Shown here in pieces: positions 8,437 to 19,604 of a DNA stretch of 64,000 bases. The first letter of the stretch is position 1. Each line of letters opens with the position of its first letter. Location: positions 62,001-126,000 of the forward strand of contig NZ_AOCK01000001.1 in assembly GCF_000348945.1 (NCBI RefSeq), given 5' to 3'. Position numbers and translations under genes: made by a program. The notes under the pieces are model-generated. The model ran no database searches, was not told the origin of the DNA, and was given only the letters and a program-made list of their open reading frames with translations. Origin of the DNA: Paeniglutamicibacter gangotriensis Lz1y (GTDB taxonomy: Bacteria; Actinomycetota; Actinomycetes; Actinomycetales; Micrococcaceae).

Positions 8437-9009
8437 TCGTGGCTCCTGGAAGTGATGTGGATGCTCGGGGTGAGATCAAACGCTGCTTCACCCCATTCTT
8501 GCGGTGGGACCATTGTTGCACGGAGAAACTGGTCGGTGGATGACGGTGAAATTTAGGAACATGCTGTGCACGAAAGTTATCCACAACTGGGGATAAGCCT
8601 GTGGGTTTCGTCTCTCCAGACCCGAATCCACGCCATTTTGCCAATTTTCCGGGTTGTGAACTACATGTGCGTAAGTTATTAACACTGTGGATAAGTCGTG
8701 TGGACAACGTCGGACTTCCACGCCCATAAACCGCCTGCTTCCCAGCATTTCCGCGGACTAGGTCATACTTTCGAAGAGTGTTGATTAGTGGGCAATCGAA
8801 TCGAGCACCCGAACTCTACACAGGTTGTGCACTAAGTTATCCACAGCTGTGGATGAAATTGTGCATATTGGGCAAAGACTGTCATTAACAAGGGCGGGCC
8901 GGCGTCAGCGCGGGCGCTGAGGCCGGTCCGCCCCAAGTGAATTACATGGTTGTGAGTTATTAACAGTGTGGATAACCCATGTGGACAACTTTTACGGCCA
9001 TAGCGTCTT
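8437..9009. other. non-coding region with a second DnaA-box cluster
   Basis: This 573-base gap has no convincing gene but holds DnaA-box-like 9-mers arranged as four inverted pairs. Pair 1: TTATCCACA at 8577-8585 with a reversed near-box at 8588-8596. Pair 2: TTATTAACA 8676-8684 with TGTGGATAA 8686-8694. Pair 3: TTATCCACA 8837-8845 with TGTGGATGA 8848-8856. Pair 4: TTATTAACA 8957-8965 with TGTGGATAA 8967-8975. Pairs 2 and 4 are each followed after a few bases by TGTGGACAA (8699-8707, 8980-8988). Pairs 1 and 3 share an upstream GTGCAC, so the whole reads as an A-B-A-B duplication. The distance to dnaA is about 14 kb. Confidence 0.8.
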
Positions 9010-9879
9010 TCAGCCCAGGGGCACTCGAATGTTGACGGCACCGTACAAAGTCAAGGCCGCCAGCAGGAGAACGAGTAGAACGATGCCTACCCACTGCATC
9101 AGGGCCCGGCGATTTCCCTTGGGGGAGTAGGCAACCACTGCCGCTACCGCGGCACCAAGCACCAGCCCGCCCACGTGCGCCTCCCACGCGATTCCCGGGA
9201 AGATGAATCCGATGACCAAGTTGATGGCAATCAGGATGACGATCTGCATTGATTGGACCCCGCGCGAACGCAGCAATACGAACATCGCCGCGAAGAGTCC
9301 GAAGACTGCGCCGGAAGCTCCCAACACCGGGGTCCTGGGATCGGTGATGAGGAGGACCGCCACGGAACCACCCAGGCCCGCCACGAGGTACAGGGCCAGA
9401 AACCTGAGCCGCCCCAACATCGGTTCAAGAACACGCCCACAGATATACAGCGCATACATGTTAAAGGCGATGTGCCCGATGAAGGTCGTCGAGTGGGCAA
9501 AAGTCGACGTCAGCATCCGCCACGGCTCGGGTTCGAAGTAGCCACTGGTGTACAAGCCCGCATAGACCAGATGGTCGCTGAAGCTTGGAATCATCATCTG
9601 CAGACCAAAAACCACCGCATTGATGGCAATCAGCACGTAGGTGACAAGGGGTTTCCCATCGGTGACTTTTCCGCCAAAAACCGTGCGGGACGTGGGGATC
9701 TGCTTGTTTGATTCGCGTACGCAGTCCACACATTGGGTTCCGACGGCAGCTGACACTTGGCAGTCAGGGCATGCAGGCCGGGAACATCTTTGACAGGTGA
9801 CATAGGAGATCCGGTCGGGGTGCCTGGGGCATACCGGGGCCTGGGCGGCATGGTTCGGGTTGGGCAGTCCAAAGGACAT
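9010..9879 (-). CDS. rhomboid-family intramembrane serine protease with N-terminal zinc-binding motif
   Basis: A 289-residue membrane protease. The N terminus has a B-box-like zinc motif (CPRHPDR...CQRCSRPACPDC...CVDC). Six or more hydrophobic helices follow. The catalytic serine is in VLGASGAVFGLFA and the catalytic His in AWEAHVGGLVLGA, with HIAFNMYALYICG in the helix that carries the usual HxxxN motif. The ATG at 9879 has an AGGAG site ten bases before it; longer readings run into a palindrome upstream. Actinobacterial genomes commonly carry a rhomboid near the cyclophilin and gyrase genes. Substrates are unknown. Confidence 0.9.
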   Translation of the reverse strand: MSFGLPNPNHAAQAPVCPRHPDRISYVTCQRCSRPACPDCQVSAAVGTQCVDCVRESNKQIPTSRTVFGGKVTDGKPLVTYVLIAINAVVFGLQMMIPSFSDHLVYAGLYTSGYFEPEPWRMLTSTFAHSTTFIGHIAFNMYALYICGRVLEPMLGRLRFLALYLVAGLGGSVAVLLITDPRTPVLGASGAVFGLFAAMFVLLRSRGVQSMQIVILIAINLVIGFIFPGIAWEAHVGGLVLGAAVAAVVAYSPKGNRRALMQWVGIVLLVLLLAALTLYGAVNIRVPLG

Positions 9880-9938
9880 GGAATTGACGCTCCTATAGAA
9901 ATTACGTTCGTTGCCACGGGGCAGGGGACCGGGATCCG

Positions 9939-9977
9939 ACACGTTGTTACCGCCCGTAGCTGGCGGTAACAACGTGT
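9939..9977. repeat. perfect 16-bp hairpin upstream of the rhomboid gene
   Basis: Arms 9939-9954 (ACACGTTGTTACCGCC) and 9962-9977 are perfect inverted copies around a 7-base loop. There is no T-tract on either strand. It lies 60 bases upstream of the rhomboid start, so it could be an operator, an attenuator or a palindromic repeat unit. Confidence 0.7.
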
Positions 9978-10012
9978 ACTCCCTCGGCGGGGAGTCTGCC
10001 CGTCAATGCAAA

Positions 10013-10095
10013 ACGGCCCCATCGTTTCCTCAAGCGCCCGTTGTTCGCTCCTGCCTGGGCGAGGTGAACAACGAGCGGGCGGAAGATGGGGCCGT
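10013..10095 (-). terminator. large bulged hairpin downstream of ppiA
   Basis: Outer arms ACGGCCCCATC (10013-10023) and its exact inverse (10085-10095), with inner imperfect arms around CCCGTTGTTC and GAACAACGAGCGGGC. On the minus strand the structure is followed by GTTTTGC, so it can serve as a terminator of ppiA. Confidence 0.55.
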
Positions 10096-10135
10096 CCACA
10101 ATCATCGACGTGGAAACCACGCCGAAATCGTCGGG

Positions 10136-10681
10136 TTAGAGCGCTGCGATATCGATGCTGTTGATGACAACATCTTCCAGCGGCTTGTCCCGGCCGTCGG
10201 TCGGAACAACGTTGAGCTGGTCAACAAGCTTGCGCGAGGCTTCGTCGGTGACGTCGCCGAAGATCGTGTGCTTGCCCTGCAGCCAGGTGGTCGGAATCGA
10301 GGTGATGAAGAACTGAGAGCCGTTGGTGCCCTGGCCCATCTGGATGCCGGCGTTGGCCATGGCCAGCTTGTACGGTTCGCGGAAATCAAGTTCCGGGTTG
10401 ATCTCGTCGTCGAAGCGGTAGCCTGGTCCGCCGGTGCCTTGGCCCAGCGGGTCGCCGCCCTGGATCATGAAGTCGGAGATGATGCGGTGGAAGATCGTGC
10501 CGTTGTACAACGGGGTTCCGGTCTTCTCTTCACCGCTGTTCGGGTCGGTCCACGCCTGTTCGCCGTTGGCCAGGCCAACGAAGTTCTTGACGGTCTTGGG
10601 AGCGTGGTTCCCGAAAAGGTTGACGACGATGTCGCCCAAGGTGGTGTGGATGGTGGCTGTGTGCGTTGGGATTGCAGTCAT
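10136..10681 (-). CDS. ppiA: cyclophilin-type peptidyl-prolyl cis-trans isomerase
   Basis: A 181-residue single-domain cytoplasmic cyclophilin that speeds proline isomerisation during protein folding. The catalytic Arg and Phe are in [25 protein letters not shown], and the second half of the active site is [25 protein letters not shown]. Length is slightly above the minimal family size because of an acidic insert before the FHR motif. Actinobacteria keep this gene near gyrase and the rhomboid gene. Confidence 0.95.
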   Translation of the reverse strand: MTAIPTHTATIHTTLGDIVVNLFGNHAPKTVKNFVGLANGEQAWTDPNSGEEKTGTPLYNGTIFHRIISDFMIQGGDPLGQGTGGPGYRFDDEINPELDFREPYKLAMANAGIQMGQGTNGSQFFITSIPTTWLQGKHTIFGDVTDEASRKLVDQLNVVPTDGRDKPLEDVVINSIDIAAL

Positions 10682-10842
10682 GCTGTCATTCTTCCATGAG
10701 CACTTGGACCGTCGCTGCGAATGGCTACGCGCTCAGTGAACACGGCCACACGATTACATATATGCCGGGCAAGTAATGGCTGCAAGACAGTACGAGGTCG
10801 TAGGCTAGGACCAAGCGAATGAAACGATCAAAGGGGTTCACT

Positions 10843-11805
10843 GTGAAGTCAGAACGAATTGCTCGAGACTTTGGCGAGAACGTTGCCACCGGTGCCGAGC
10901 AGGCGCTGGACTGGGTTGCACCAAAGGTTGACACGGCAGTGAAGTGGGCTGTGCCACGCATTGAAAAGGGTATCGAAACTGCATCCCCGAAGATTCAGGA
11001 TGGCCTGAACTGGGCAGCACACGAGCTCTCGGAGACCGTTGCCAAGGTCAGCCCCATGATCCAGGATTCCCTTGATCGCGTAGGTCCACGGCTCTCCGCG
11101 GCCATCGACGACGCCACCCCACGCGTCCAGAAGGCCGTTGACCGGGCAACCCCGGCGCTCAACGAGGCCCTCGGGAAAGCTGCCCCGGCGCTCAACCACG
11201 CCCGGAACGTCGTGATTAACGACTACCTGCCGGCCGCCAACGAAAAGGTCGGACAGGCTGCCCAGTTCACGACACGAAAGCTTGAACAGGCCAAGGTCCC
11301 CGAGGCTCTGCACCAAGTGACGGAGAAGCTCACCCCGAGCCCCGAAATCATTGAACGCGTCCAGAACACCGCCAACATGGCTGTTGGCCAGGTCAGCAAG
11401 GAACTCGAAAAGGCGCAGAAGCCCGCGAAGAAGAAAAAGGGATGGCTCATCGTTGCAGTAATCGCTGCGGCGGCCACTGCCGGGATTGCTGCCTGGCGTG
11501 CGTCCAAGCCCATCGACGACCCTTGGAAGACCCCCACACCGGTGGAGCCAACCACCGTGCGCGCAAGCGGTCCGGTGGAAACGCCGGCAAGCGTCGAAGA
11601 AGTTCGTGACGTTGTGGCTGCTTCCGCCCAGGAGGCAGAGGTAGATCAGGCCGAGGCTGCAAACGAAACGATCGCCGAGACCAAAGAAAACCTCTCGGAG
11701 AAGGCCGAGGAAATTTCCGATCCGGCCACATCGGCCAAGCACAAGGCCGACGAGGAGCGCGCCGGCTCATCCACCCCGAAGCCGGGCCCACGTCCCAAGA
11801 AGTAA
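10843..11805 (+). CDS. unknown helical membrane-associated protein with tandem repeats
   Basis: A 320-residue protein I do not recognise as a named family. The first 190 residues are a series of degenerate amphipathic repeats of about 22-27 residues (APKVDTAVKWAVPRIEKGI, SPKIQDGLNWAAHELSETV, GPRLSAAIDDATPRVQKAV and so on), predicted to form long helices. A lysine cluster (KPAKKKKG) leads into one membrane helix (WLIVAVIAAAATAGIAAW, about residue 208-225). The tail is rich in Glu, Ala and Pro. The GTG at 10843 has an AAGGGG site six bases before it and is preferred over the ATG at 10819. The repeats probably lie in the cytoplasm, with the tail outside. Confidence 0.75.
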   Translation: MKSERIARDFGENVATGAEQALDWVAPKVDTAVKWAVPRIEKGIETASPKIQDGLNWAAHELSETVAKVSPMIQDSLDRVGPRLSAAIDDATPRVQKAVDRATPALNEALGKAAPALNHARNVVINDYLPAANEKVGQAAQFTTRKLEQAKVPEALHQVTEKLTPSPEIIERVQNTANMAVGQVSKELEKAQKPAKKKKGWLIVAVIAAAATAGIAAWRASKPIDDPWKTPTPVEPTTVRASGPVETPASVEEVRDVVAASAQEAEVDQAEAANETIAETKENLSEKAEEISDPATSAKHKADEERAGSSTPKPGPRPKK

Positions 11806-11851
11806 CACTTTGGTGGCGTCCTCACGGGGCGCCCCCAACGCTGCAACATAG

Positions 11852-11923
11852 GCAGCACCTGCACCGCGAAGAATCTCTGGCAAGCGCCGGGGGCCTGCGG
11901 GTCAGGTGCTGCTCTTTTTATTT
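11852..11923 (+). terminator. Rho-independent terminator after the repeat protein
   Basis: GCAGCACCTG (11852-11861) pairs exactly with CAGGTGCTGC (11903-11912), and TCTTTTTATTTTC follows. The 41-base loop is long, so efficiency is uncertain. Confidence 0.6.
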
Positions 11924-11927
11924 TCGT

Positions 11928-12812
11928 TTAGTCTTCTGTCGCTACGGCGCGCAGCTGGGCATGCCCCTGGCCACGAACCACAAAGAACAATCCTGCCAAA
12001 ATGATCATCAGGCCAGCGATGGTGCCCGCGGGCAGTACTTGGCCAAGGAACAACGCCGCTAGCACTGCCGCGCCGGGGATTTCCAAAAGGATCAGCGTGG
12101 AGACCGTCAAGGGGCCCAGCGATGTCAGTAGGTGGTTAAACGCCGTATGACCCAAGACTTGGGAGCAGATGGCCAGGGCAATAATGCCGATCCAACCGTT
12201 GAGGTCGAATCCCCACACCGGTTCCCCCGCCACTAGGCACATGACTAGCAGCAGGACAGACGTCATCCCGTAGCACAGGGTCGTGTAGGAGCCGGTGCTC
12301 ATCGTGGCTCGGGCCTTGGACCCGGCCAAGGTGTAGACGGCCGCAAGGACTCCGCCAATGATCGCCAGTACGTCGCCGACCAATGCTTCGGTCCCCGAAC
12401 CGATGTCGAAGCCGGTGATCACGATGACTCCGGTGAAGGCCAGGACCACGCCCACAGCTACCCGCCACCCATACTTGGTTCCGCGCAGCGACTGGAAGAT
12501 CGCGATCCAGGCGGCCTGCAGGCACACCAACGCGGTGGAAGCGGCGACGGTGGTCATGCGGATCGAAGTCATGAAGAAAGCGAAGTGCATTGCTAAGGAG
12601 ATGGCCGCAAGAGCGCTCCAGCCCCATTCCTGGCGCCGTAGACGACCAAAGGTGCGCGGATCCCTCGCCAAGGTCGGCACGGCCAGTACAGCGGTACCTA
12701 TGGCGTTTCGCCAGAGGGCCATGGAAAGCGCGGGTACTGCCGGGAAGGCTGCTATGAGCGGACCGGATGCGGCAACACCCAACACGCCGACTAGGGCCAG
12801 AAGAAAGGTCAC
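11928..12812 (-). CDS. EamA/DMT-family transporter
   Basis: A 294-residue membrane protein with ten hydrophobic helices in two EamA halves, the drug/metabolite transporter fold (opening LLALVGVLGVAASGPLIAAF; second half LVGDVLAIIGGVLAAVYTLAG). The start is a GTG at 12812 with AAAGG just upstream. The substrate cannot be read from the sequence. Confidence 0.85.
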   Translation of the reverse strand: MTFLLALVGVLGVAASGPLIAAFPAVPALSMALWRNAIGTAVLAVPTLARDPRTFGRLRRQEWGWSALAAISLAMHFAFFMTSIRMTTVAASTALVCLQAAWIAIFQSLRGTKYGWRVAVGVVLAFTGVIVITGFDIGSGTEALVGDVLAIIGGVLAAVYTLAGSKARATMSTGSYTTLCYGMTSVLLLVMCLVAGEPVWGFDLNGWIGIIALAICSQVLGHTAFNHLLTSLGPLTVSTLILLEIPGAAVLAALFLGQVLPAGTIAGLMIILAGLFFVVRGQGHAQLRAVATED

Positions 12813-12883
12813 GTGACCACTCTAGAGCTTTGTCTCGTCCGGCACGGAGGACGTGCCCGGACCAGGGCCGGCGTTTAACAAGA

Positions 12884-12913
12884 AAAGGTCCGGAACATAT
12901 GTTCCGGACCTTT
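12884..12913 (-). terminator. palindromic terminator of the tRNA genes
   Basis: A perfect palindrome: AAAGGTCCGGAAC, four bases ATAT, and the inverse arm ending in CCTTT. On the minus strand the right side of the stem continues with further pyrimidines, as expected for the end of the tRNA-Ala transcript. Confidence 0.75.
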
Positions 12914-12921
12914 CCCTTCGG

Positions 12922-12994
12922 TGGAGACTAGGGGGGTCGAACCCCTGACCTGAAGCTTGCAAAGCTACCGCTCTACCAACTGAGCTAAGTCCCC
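12922..12994 (-). tRNA. tRNA-Ala (TGC anticodon)
   Basis: Minus-strand cloverleaf of 73 bases: acceptor GGGGACT pairs with AGTCTCC (one G-T pair), D arm TTAGCTCAGTTGGTAGAGC, anticodon loop CTTTGCAAG with TGC, T arm GGGGTTCGACCCC. CCA is not encoded. It is paired with tRNA-Ile next to gyrA, as in many actinobacteria. Confidence 0.95.
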
Positions 12995-13002
12995 GTATGA
13001 AT

Positions 13003-13119
13003 TCAGTTTACCTTATCAGTACCCTGACTCCAGATGGCCTTATCGGCCGTGGATTCCTTGTATTTCCGATAACCAATAATGCCCGTAGCTACTGCTACCA
13101 ACACCAGAAACTTCCGCAT
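13003..13119 (-). CDS. DLW-39 family small membrane protein (38 aa)
   Basis: A very short gene between the two tRNAs. The protein begins MRKFLVLVAVATGIIGYRKY, a single hydrophobic helix ending in basic residues, and continues with a charged tail containing IWSQGTDKVN. The shape (about 38 residues, N-terminal helix, YRKxxxxxxxxDxxW) matches the actinobacterial DLW-39 small-protein family, which sits near gyrA and these tRNA genes. A good ribosome-binding site (GAAAGGA) precedes the ATG. Function is unknown. The family match is from memory of the pattern, so the main uncertainty is the name rather than the existence of the gene. Confidence 0.8.
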   Translation of the reverse strand: MRKFLVLVAVATGIIGYRKYKESTADKAIWSQGTDKVN

Positions 13120-13158
13120 GGAATTTTCCTTTCACCTACCGGTCGGACGAGGTATCCG

Positions 13159-13232
13159 TGGGCGTACCTGGACTTGAACCAGGGACCTCTTCGTTATCAG
13201 CGAAGCGCTCTAACCGCCTGAGCTATACGCCC
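13159..13232 (-). tRNA. tRNA-Ile (GAT anticodon)
   Basis: Minus-strand cloverleaf of 74 bases: acceptor GGGCGTA pairs perfectly with TACGCCC, D arm TAGCTCAGGCGGTTAGAGC, anticodon loop CTGATAA with GAT, T arm CCTGGTTCAAGTCCAGG. CCA is not encoded. Confidence 0.95.
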
Positions 13233-13290
13233 TCTATGTTCCCGCTGGGAACGAGATAAAACTTTACCTGAGAAACGACCAAAGAAACAA

Positions 13291-13334
13291 ATCGGCCCCC
13301 GCCTCCGCCTTCACGAGGGGTGGCAGGGGCCGAT
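13291..13334 (-). terminator. terminator after DUF3566 gene
   Basis: ATCGGCCCC (13291-13299) pairs with GGGGCCGAT (13326-13334), extended by further GC pairs. On the minus strand TTTGTTTCTTT follows; on the plus strand TTTTTTG follows, so it can act in both directions. Confidence 0.75.
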
Positions 13335-13354
13335 TTTTTGCGTGTTTCCGCGAA

Positions 13355-13960
13355 TTAATCGTCGGTCAAGGTCACGCCAATGCCGCCAACTAGGGTCGAA
13401 GACAGGTTGTAGAGCACGGCAGCAAGCATCGAGAGCGCTGTGAGTAATACCACGTTGACCACTGCAATGATGGTGGCAAACGAGGCTACCTGGCCCAGGG
13501 ACGCGATCTGCATCAGGTCGAATCCGCCTTCGGTGCCAACGATCTCGCTGACCAAGCCGTTGACTGAAGCGAAAATTCCGGTCAGATCAAGCACGGTCCA
13601 GAAGACCACGGAAGCAACAACCGTCACGATGCCCAGGGCTACGGACAGCAGGAAGGCCATCTTCAACACCGACCATGGGTCTACCTTGGACACCAGCAGG
13701 CGGGCCTTGCGGATCTTGGCCTTCGGTGCGGGACGAACCAGCTGCTGCGGCTTGCCGGCGCCAGCGCCTGCGGGGCGCGGGGCTCCGGCGGGCCGCTGCT
13801 GCGCACCCGCTGGACGCGGGGCTCCGGCCGGACGCTGTGCCGCTCCTGCCGGACGCGGGGCGCCCGCGGGGCGCTGTGCACCTACGGGTGCCTGTCGTGG
13901 CGCTGCGGGACGGGTACCACCAGTGCCGCCCGCCGGGCGGGGCGTATTCGGGGTGCTCAC
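13355..13960 (-). CDS. DUF3566 transmembrane protein downstream of gyrA
   Basis: A 201-residue protein. The first 70 residues are a low-complexity Ala/Pro/Arg/Gly repeat built on [13 protein letters not shown]. The DUF3566 domain follows, with [28 protein letters not shown] as the entry to the first membrane helix, a loop of small residues, and a second helix ([26 protein letters not shown]). The start GTG overlaps the TGA of gyrA by four bases, so it is translated with gyrase. In actinobacteria this position is nearly constant. The function of the family is unknown; a link to septum or gyrase activity is only inferred from the operon. Confidence 0.9.
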   Translation of the reverse strand: MSTPNTPRPAGGTGGTRPAAPRQAPVGAQRPAGAPRPAGAAQRPAGAPRPAGAQQRPAGAPRPAGAGAGKPQQLVRPAPKAKIRKARLLVSKVDPWSVLKMAFLLSVALGIVTVVASVVFWTVLDLTGIFASVNGLVSEIVGTEGGFDLMQIASLGQVASFATIIAVVNVVLLTALSMLAAVLYNLSSTLVGGIGVTLTDD

Positions 13961-16644
13961 GCGTTACCTCCGTCGTTGGTGGCCTCGTCTTGATCGAGGT
14001 TTTCCTCGGTTCCTACCGGGCTGACTTCACCCGGAAGGGCCTCGGAGGCCGTTTCTTGTGTCTTTTCCGCGTTCAACGGTACTGCATCTTCCTCCACGAT
14101 CTCTCCGAGGCCACGCTCGGTGTTCTTCGCGACGGCGATGATGCGGTCCTTCTTGTCTGGCTTGGCGAAGATCACGCCCATGGTGTCGCGTCCCTTGGCC
14201 GGCACCTGGCTGACGTCCGAGCGGACGACCTTGCCGCCCTCCATGACCACCAAGACCTCGTCCTCATCGTTCACAATCAACGCACCGACTAGGTCACCGC
14301 GGTCCTCGGTGAGCTTGGCAACCTTGATGCCAATACCGCCGCGCGACTGCACGCGGTATTCGCCCACGGCGGTGCGCTTGGCGTAGCCGCCATCGGTGAC
14401 GATAAACACAAAGGAGTCCTCGCTCACGACCTCCGCGGCGAGCAGCTCATCCTCGTTGCGGAACTTCATGCCGGTGACCCCGGAGGTGGCGCGGCCCATC
14501 GGGCGCAGCGCCTCATTGGTGGCGGTGAAGCGCACCGACTGTCCCTTGCGCGAAACCAGCATCATGTCATCGGTCTCGGACACCAGCTGCGCGGAGACCA
14601 GCTCGTCGCCCTCACGCAAGTTGATGGCGATGACCCCGGCGGTGCGGTTGGTGTCGTAGTCACCCAGGCGGGTCTTCTTGACCAGACCGTTGCGGGTGGC
14701 AAGCACCAGGTACGGGGCATCCTCGTAGGTGCGCAGGTCTAGGACCTGGGCGATGTGCTCATCGGGCTGGAAAGCCATCAGGTTGGCCACGTGCTGGCCC
14801 TTGGCATCGCGCCCGGCCTCGGCCAGCTCGTAGCACTTGGCGCGGTACACGCGTCCGTGGTTGGTGAAGAACAGCAGCCAGTTGTGTGTGGTGGTGACGA
14901 AGAAGTGCTCCACCACGTCGTCGCCGCGCAGCGCTGCGCCCTTGATGCCCTTGCCGCCACGGTGCTGCGAACGGTAGTTGTCGCTCCGGGTGCGCTTGAC
15001 GTAGCCGCCGCGGGTGATGGTGACAACCATTTCCTCTTCGGGGATCAGGTCCTCGACGCTCATATCTCCGTCGTAGCCCATCAGCACCTTGGTGCGGCGG
15101 TCGTCGCCGTGCTTCTCGACGATCTCGGCCAATTCCTCGGAGATGATCACGCGCTGGCGCTGCGGATCGGCCAGGATTGCCTGGTATTCGGCGATCTCGA
15201 TCTCCAGCTCGGCGTGCCGATTCTGGATCTTCTGGCCTTCCAGGGCCGCCAGGCGGCGCAGCTGCATGTCTAGGATGGCGCGGGCCTGCGCCTCGTCGAT
15301 GTCCAGCAGTTCCATCAGCCCGTCACGCGCGGCCTCGGTGGTGTTCGAGCGGCGGATCAACGCGATGACCTCATCGAGGGCATCGAGGGCCTTGAGCAGA
15401 CCGCGCAGGATGTGCGCCTCTTCTTCGGCCTTGCGCAGCCGGTAGGCGGTGCGTCGGGCGATGACTTCCATCTGGTGGTGGACCCAGTGGCGGATGAACG
15501 CGTCGATGGACAGGGTGCGCGGCACCCCGTCGACGATCGCGAGCATGTTCGCGGAGAAGTTCGACTGCAGCTCGGTGTGCTTGTACAGGTTGTTCAGCAC
15601 GACCTTGGCCACCGCATCGCGCTTAAGCACGATGACCAGGCGCTGGCCGGTACGACCCGAGGTTTCATCGCGCAGATCCGCGATGCCGGCGACCTTGCCG
15701 TCCTTGACCAGTTCGGCGATCTTCACCGCGAGATTGTCCGGGTTGGACTGGTAGGTCAATTCGGTGACCACCAGGCAGGTGCGTCCCTGCAGTTCCTCCA
15801 CGGAAACCACCGCGCGCATGGTGATCGAACCACGGCCGGTGCGGTAGGCATCGGAGATGCCCTTCGTGCCCAGGATCATGGCCCCGGTGGGGAAATCGGG
15901 GCCCTTGACGCGCAGCATCAAGGCCTCGAGCAGTTCCTCACGGGTCGCCTCGGGGTTTTCCAGGTACCACTGGACGCCGGAGGCGACCTCGCGCAGGTTG
16001 TGCGGCGGAATGTTGGTGGCCATGCCCACCGCGATGCCGGCCGAGCCGTTGACCAACAGGTTCGGGAAACGTGCCGGCAGGATCGTGGGTTCCTGGTTCT
16101 TGCCGTCGTAGTTGTCCTGGAAGTCCACGGTGTCTTCGTTGATGTCCCGGACCATTTCCATGGCCAGCTGGGACATCTTGGTTTCGGTGTAACGCGGTGC
16201 TGCGGCGCCGTCATTGCCCGGGGAGCCGAAGTTACCCTGGCCCAGAGCCAACGGGTAGCGCATGGTCCAATCTTGGATCAACCGCACTAGGGCGTCGTAA
16301 ATCGAGCTGTCACCGTGCGGGTGGTACTGACCCATGACTTCGCCGACCACGCGGGCACACTTGTTGTACGAGCGCTCCGGGCGGTAACCGCCGTCGTACA
16401 TCGCGTAGATCACGCGGCGGTGCACGGGCTTGAGCCCGTCACGCACGTCCGGCAGCGCGCGTCCCACGATGACCGCCATGGCATAGTCAAGGTAGGAGCG
16501 CTGCATCTCGGTCTGCAGGTCGATCTGGTCGATCTTATCGACGCCCAGGTTTACCGCCACCGCGTCGTCAATCACCGCACCCTCAACGATTTCGTTGACG
16601 GGTTCGGCGCCGTCCTGCGGGTTTTCGGGAGTCTGATCGCTCAT
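13957..16644 (-). CDS. gyrA: DNA gyrase subunit A
   Basis: An 895-residue type II topoisomerase subunit that cuts and rejoins DNA during negative supercoiling. The catalytic tyrosine is in [11 protein letters not shown] (Y152). The quinolone-determining segment reads [13 protein letters not shown], with Ser at 113 and Asp at 117, which is the sensitive form at those two positions. The C terminus is a six-bladed DNA-wrapping domain with the GyrA box QRGGKGIKG and an acidic tail. It follows gyrB after 57 bases, with GAGGAA before the ATG, and overlaps the DUF3566 gene downstream. Confidence 0.98.
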   Translation of the reverse strand: MSDQTPENPQDGAEPVNEIVEGAVIDDAVAVNLGVDKIDQIDLQTEMQRSYLDYAMAVIVGRALPDVRDGLKPVHRRVIYAMYDGGYRPERSYNKCARVVGEVMGQYHPHGDSSIYDALVRLIQDWTMRYPLALGQGNFGSPGNDGAAAPRYTETKMSQLAMEMVRDINEDTVDFQDNYDGKNQEPTILPARFPNLLVNGSAGIAVGMATNIPPHNLREVASGVQWYLENPEATREELLEALMLRVKGPDFPTGAMILGTKGISDAYRTGRGSITMRAVVSVEELQGRTCLVVTELTYQSNPDNLAVKIAELVKDGKVAGIADLRDETSGRTGQRLVIVLKRDAVAKVVLNNLYKHTELQSNFSANMLAIVDGVPRTLSIDAFIRHWVHHQMEVIARRTAYRLRKAEEEAHILRGLLKALDALDEVIALIRRSNTTEAARDGLMELLDIDEAQARAILDMQLRRLAALEGQKIQNRHAELEIEIAEYQAILADPQRQRVIISEELAEIVEKHGDDRRTKVLMGYDGDMSVEDLIPEEEMVVTITRGGYVKRTRSDNYRSQHRGGKGIKGAALRGDDVVEHFFVTTTHNWLLFFTNHGRVYRAKCYELAEAGRDAKGQHVANLMAFQPDEHIAQVLDLRTYEDAPYLVLATRNGLVKKTRLGDYDTNRTAGVIAINLREGDELVSAQLVSETDDMMLVSRKGQSVRFTATNEALRPMGRATSGVTGMKFRNEDELLAAEVVSEDSFVFIVTDGGYAKRTAVGEYRVQSRGGIGIKVAKLTEDRGDLVGALIVNDEDEVLVVMEGGKVVRSDVSQVPAKGRDTMGVIFAKPDKKDRIIAVAKNTERGLGEIVEEDAVPLNAEKTQETASEALPGEVSPVGTEENLDQDEATNDGGNA

Positions 16645-16701
16645 CGATTTCTTCCTCTGGTCAAAAGTCTATGTTTAGTGCGCGTGCGTACGGGTCCAGG
16701 A

Positions 16702-18795
<2,094 letters not shown>

Positions 18796-19052
18796 AGGTG
18801 CTACAGACTCCTCAAACAGTGGAAGGCCGAACACCGAAGGTGCCCGATCATGAACCGACGTCCTGCCGCATAGACAAGACGCCTCCACCAATTCTACCGC
18901 GTTTGCCAAAAAAACCGGGCATTGGCAGGCAGCAACATGCCGCCACTGGCCGCAGAGTACGCATAGAAGCGATCGAGTATGCCTCAACTGGGGGGGTATG
19001 TGGAATGAGCACTCTGAATGCGCCTGCGGGCACGCTACGCGTTTTAGCGTTT

Positions 19053-19604
19053 TTACCCGTAGGTGTCTCTCGGACCGCGACCCTTTACCGAGCGTCCACC
19101 ATGCTTCCAGGTGGGTGCCGCTGGTCCCAGGACGCGGAGCACGGTGATGACTCCGGGCCCCAGCACCTTGTCGAAGTGTTTAAGAAGTTCGTGAGAAAGT
19201 AACCGCATCTGGGTCGCCCACGTGGTGGAGTCGCAGCGCACCACCACGGTGGAATCTTCAAACGATTCGGGAACGCAATGGGCAGCGATCTGGGGGCCTA
19301 CGAGCTCAGACCAGCGCGAGAGCACCGAGCCGACGGCAACGGGGGCGCTCCATCCGCGGTCACGCACGATCTTTCCAAAAAGGTTGCCAATCTCCTGTGG
19401 ATCCCGCCCATCGGAGTATTTTGCCGGTGCCGCACTTGACCGTCGTTTGGCTTTGCGCGCTGCCGCGTTCTCCTCGAACCTGGCGGCTCTGGCCGCATCG
19501 ATTCGGGCTTCGCCGCGGCTGATCGCGGATTCACGCATACGGTTGAGGATGGCACGCGATGCGTCCAAGGCCTCCGGTGCATGTGGGTCTTTGTCCTCGC
19601 TCAC
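19053..19604 (-). CDS. dciA: DciA-like replicative helicase loader (DUF721)
   Basis: A 183-residue protein with a charged N-terminal helix and a C-terminal DUF721 domain ([35 protein letters not shown]...[29 protein letters not shown]). Proteins of this family load or help the replicative helicase in bacteria without DnaC or DnaI. The GTG start overlaps the recF stop by four bases (GTGA), so recF and dciA are coupled. In actinobacteria this gene regularly lies between recF and gyrB. Confidence 0.88.
   Translation of the reverse strand: MSEDKDPHAPEALDASRAILNRMRESAISRGEARIDAARAARFEENAAARKAKRRSSAAPAKYSDGRDPQEIGNLFGKIVRDRGWSAPVAVGSVLSRWSELVGPQIAAHCVPESFEDSTVVVRCDSTTWATQMRLLSHELLKHFDKVLGPGVITVLRVLGPAAPTWKHGGRSVKGRGPRDTYG

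Noticed and set aside
13670-13930. GC-rich repeats overlapping several long frames on both strands
   Set aside because: They are the coding repeats of the Pro/Ala-rich N terminus of the DUF3566 protein.
18796-18987. N-terminal extension of gyrB to 18987
   Set aside because: Cys-rich sequence without similarity to GyrB; a GTG at 18795 gives the normal N terminus.
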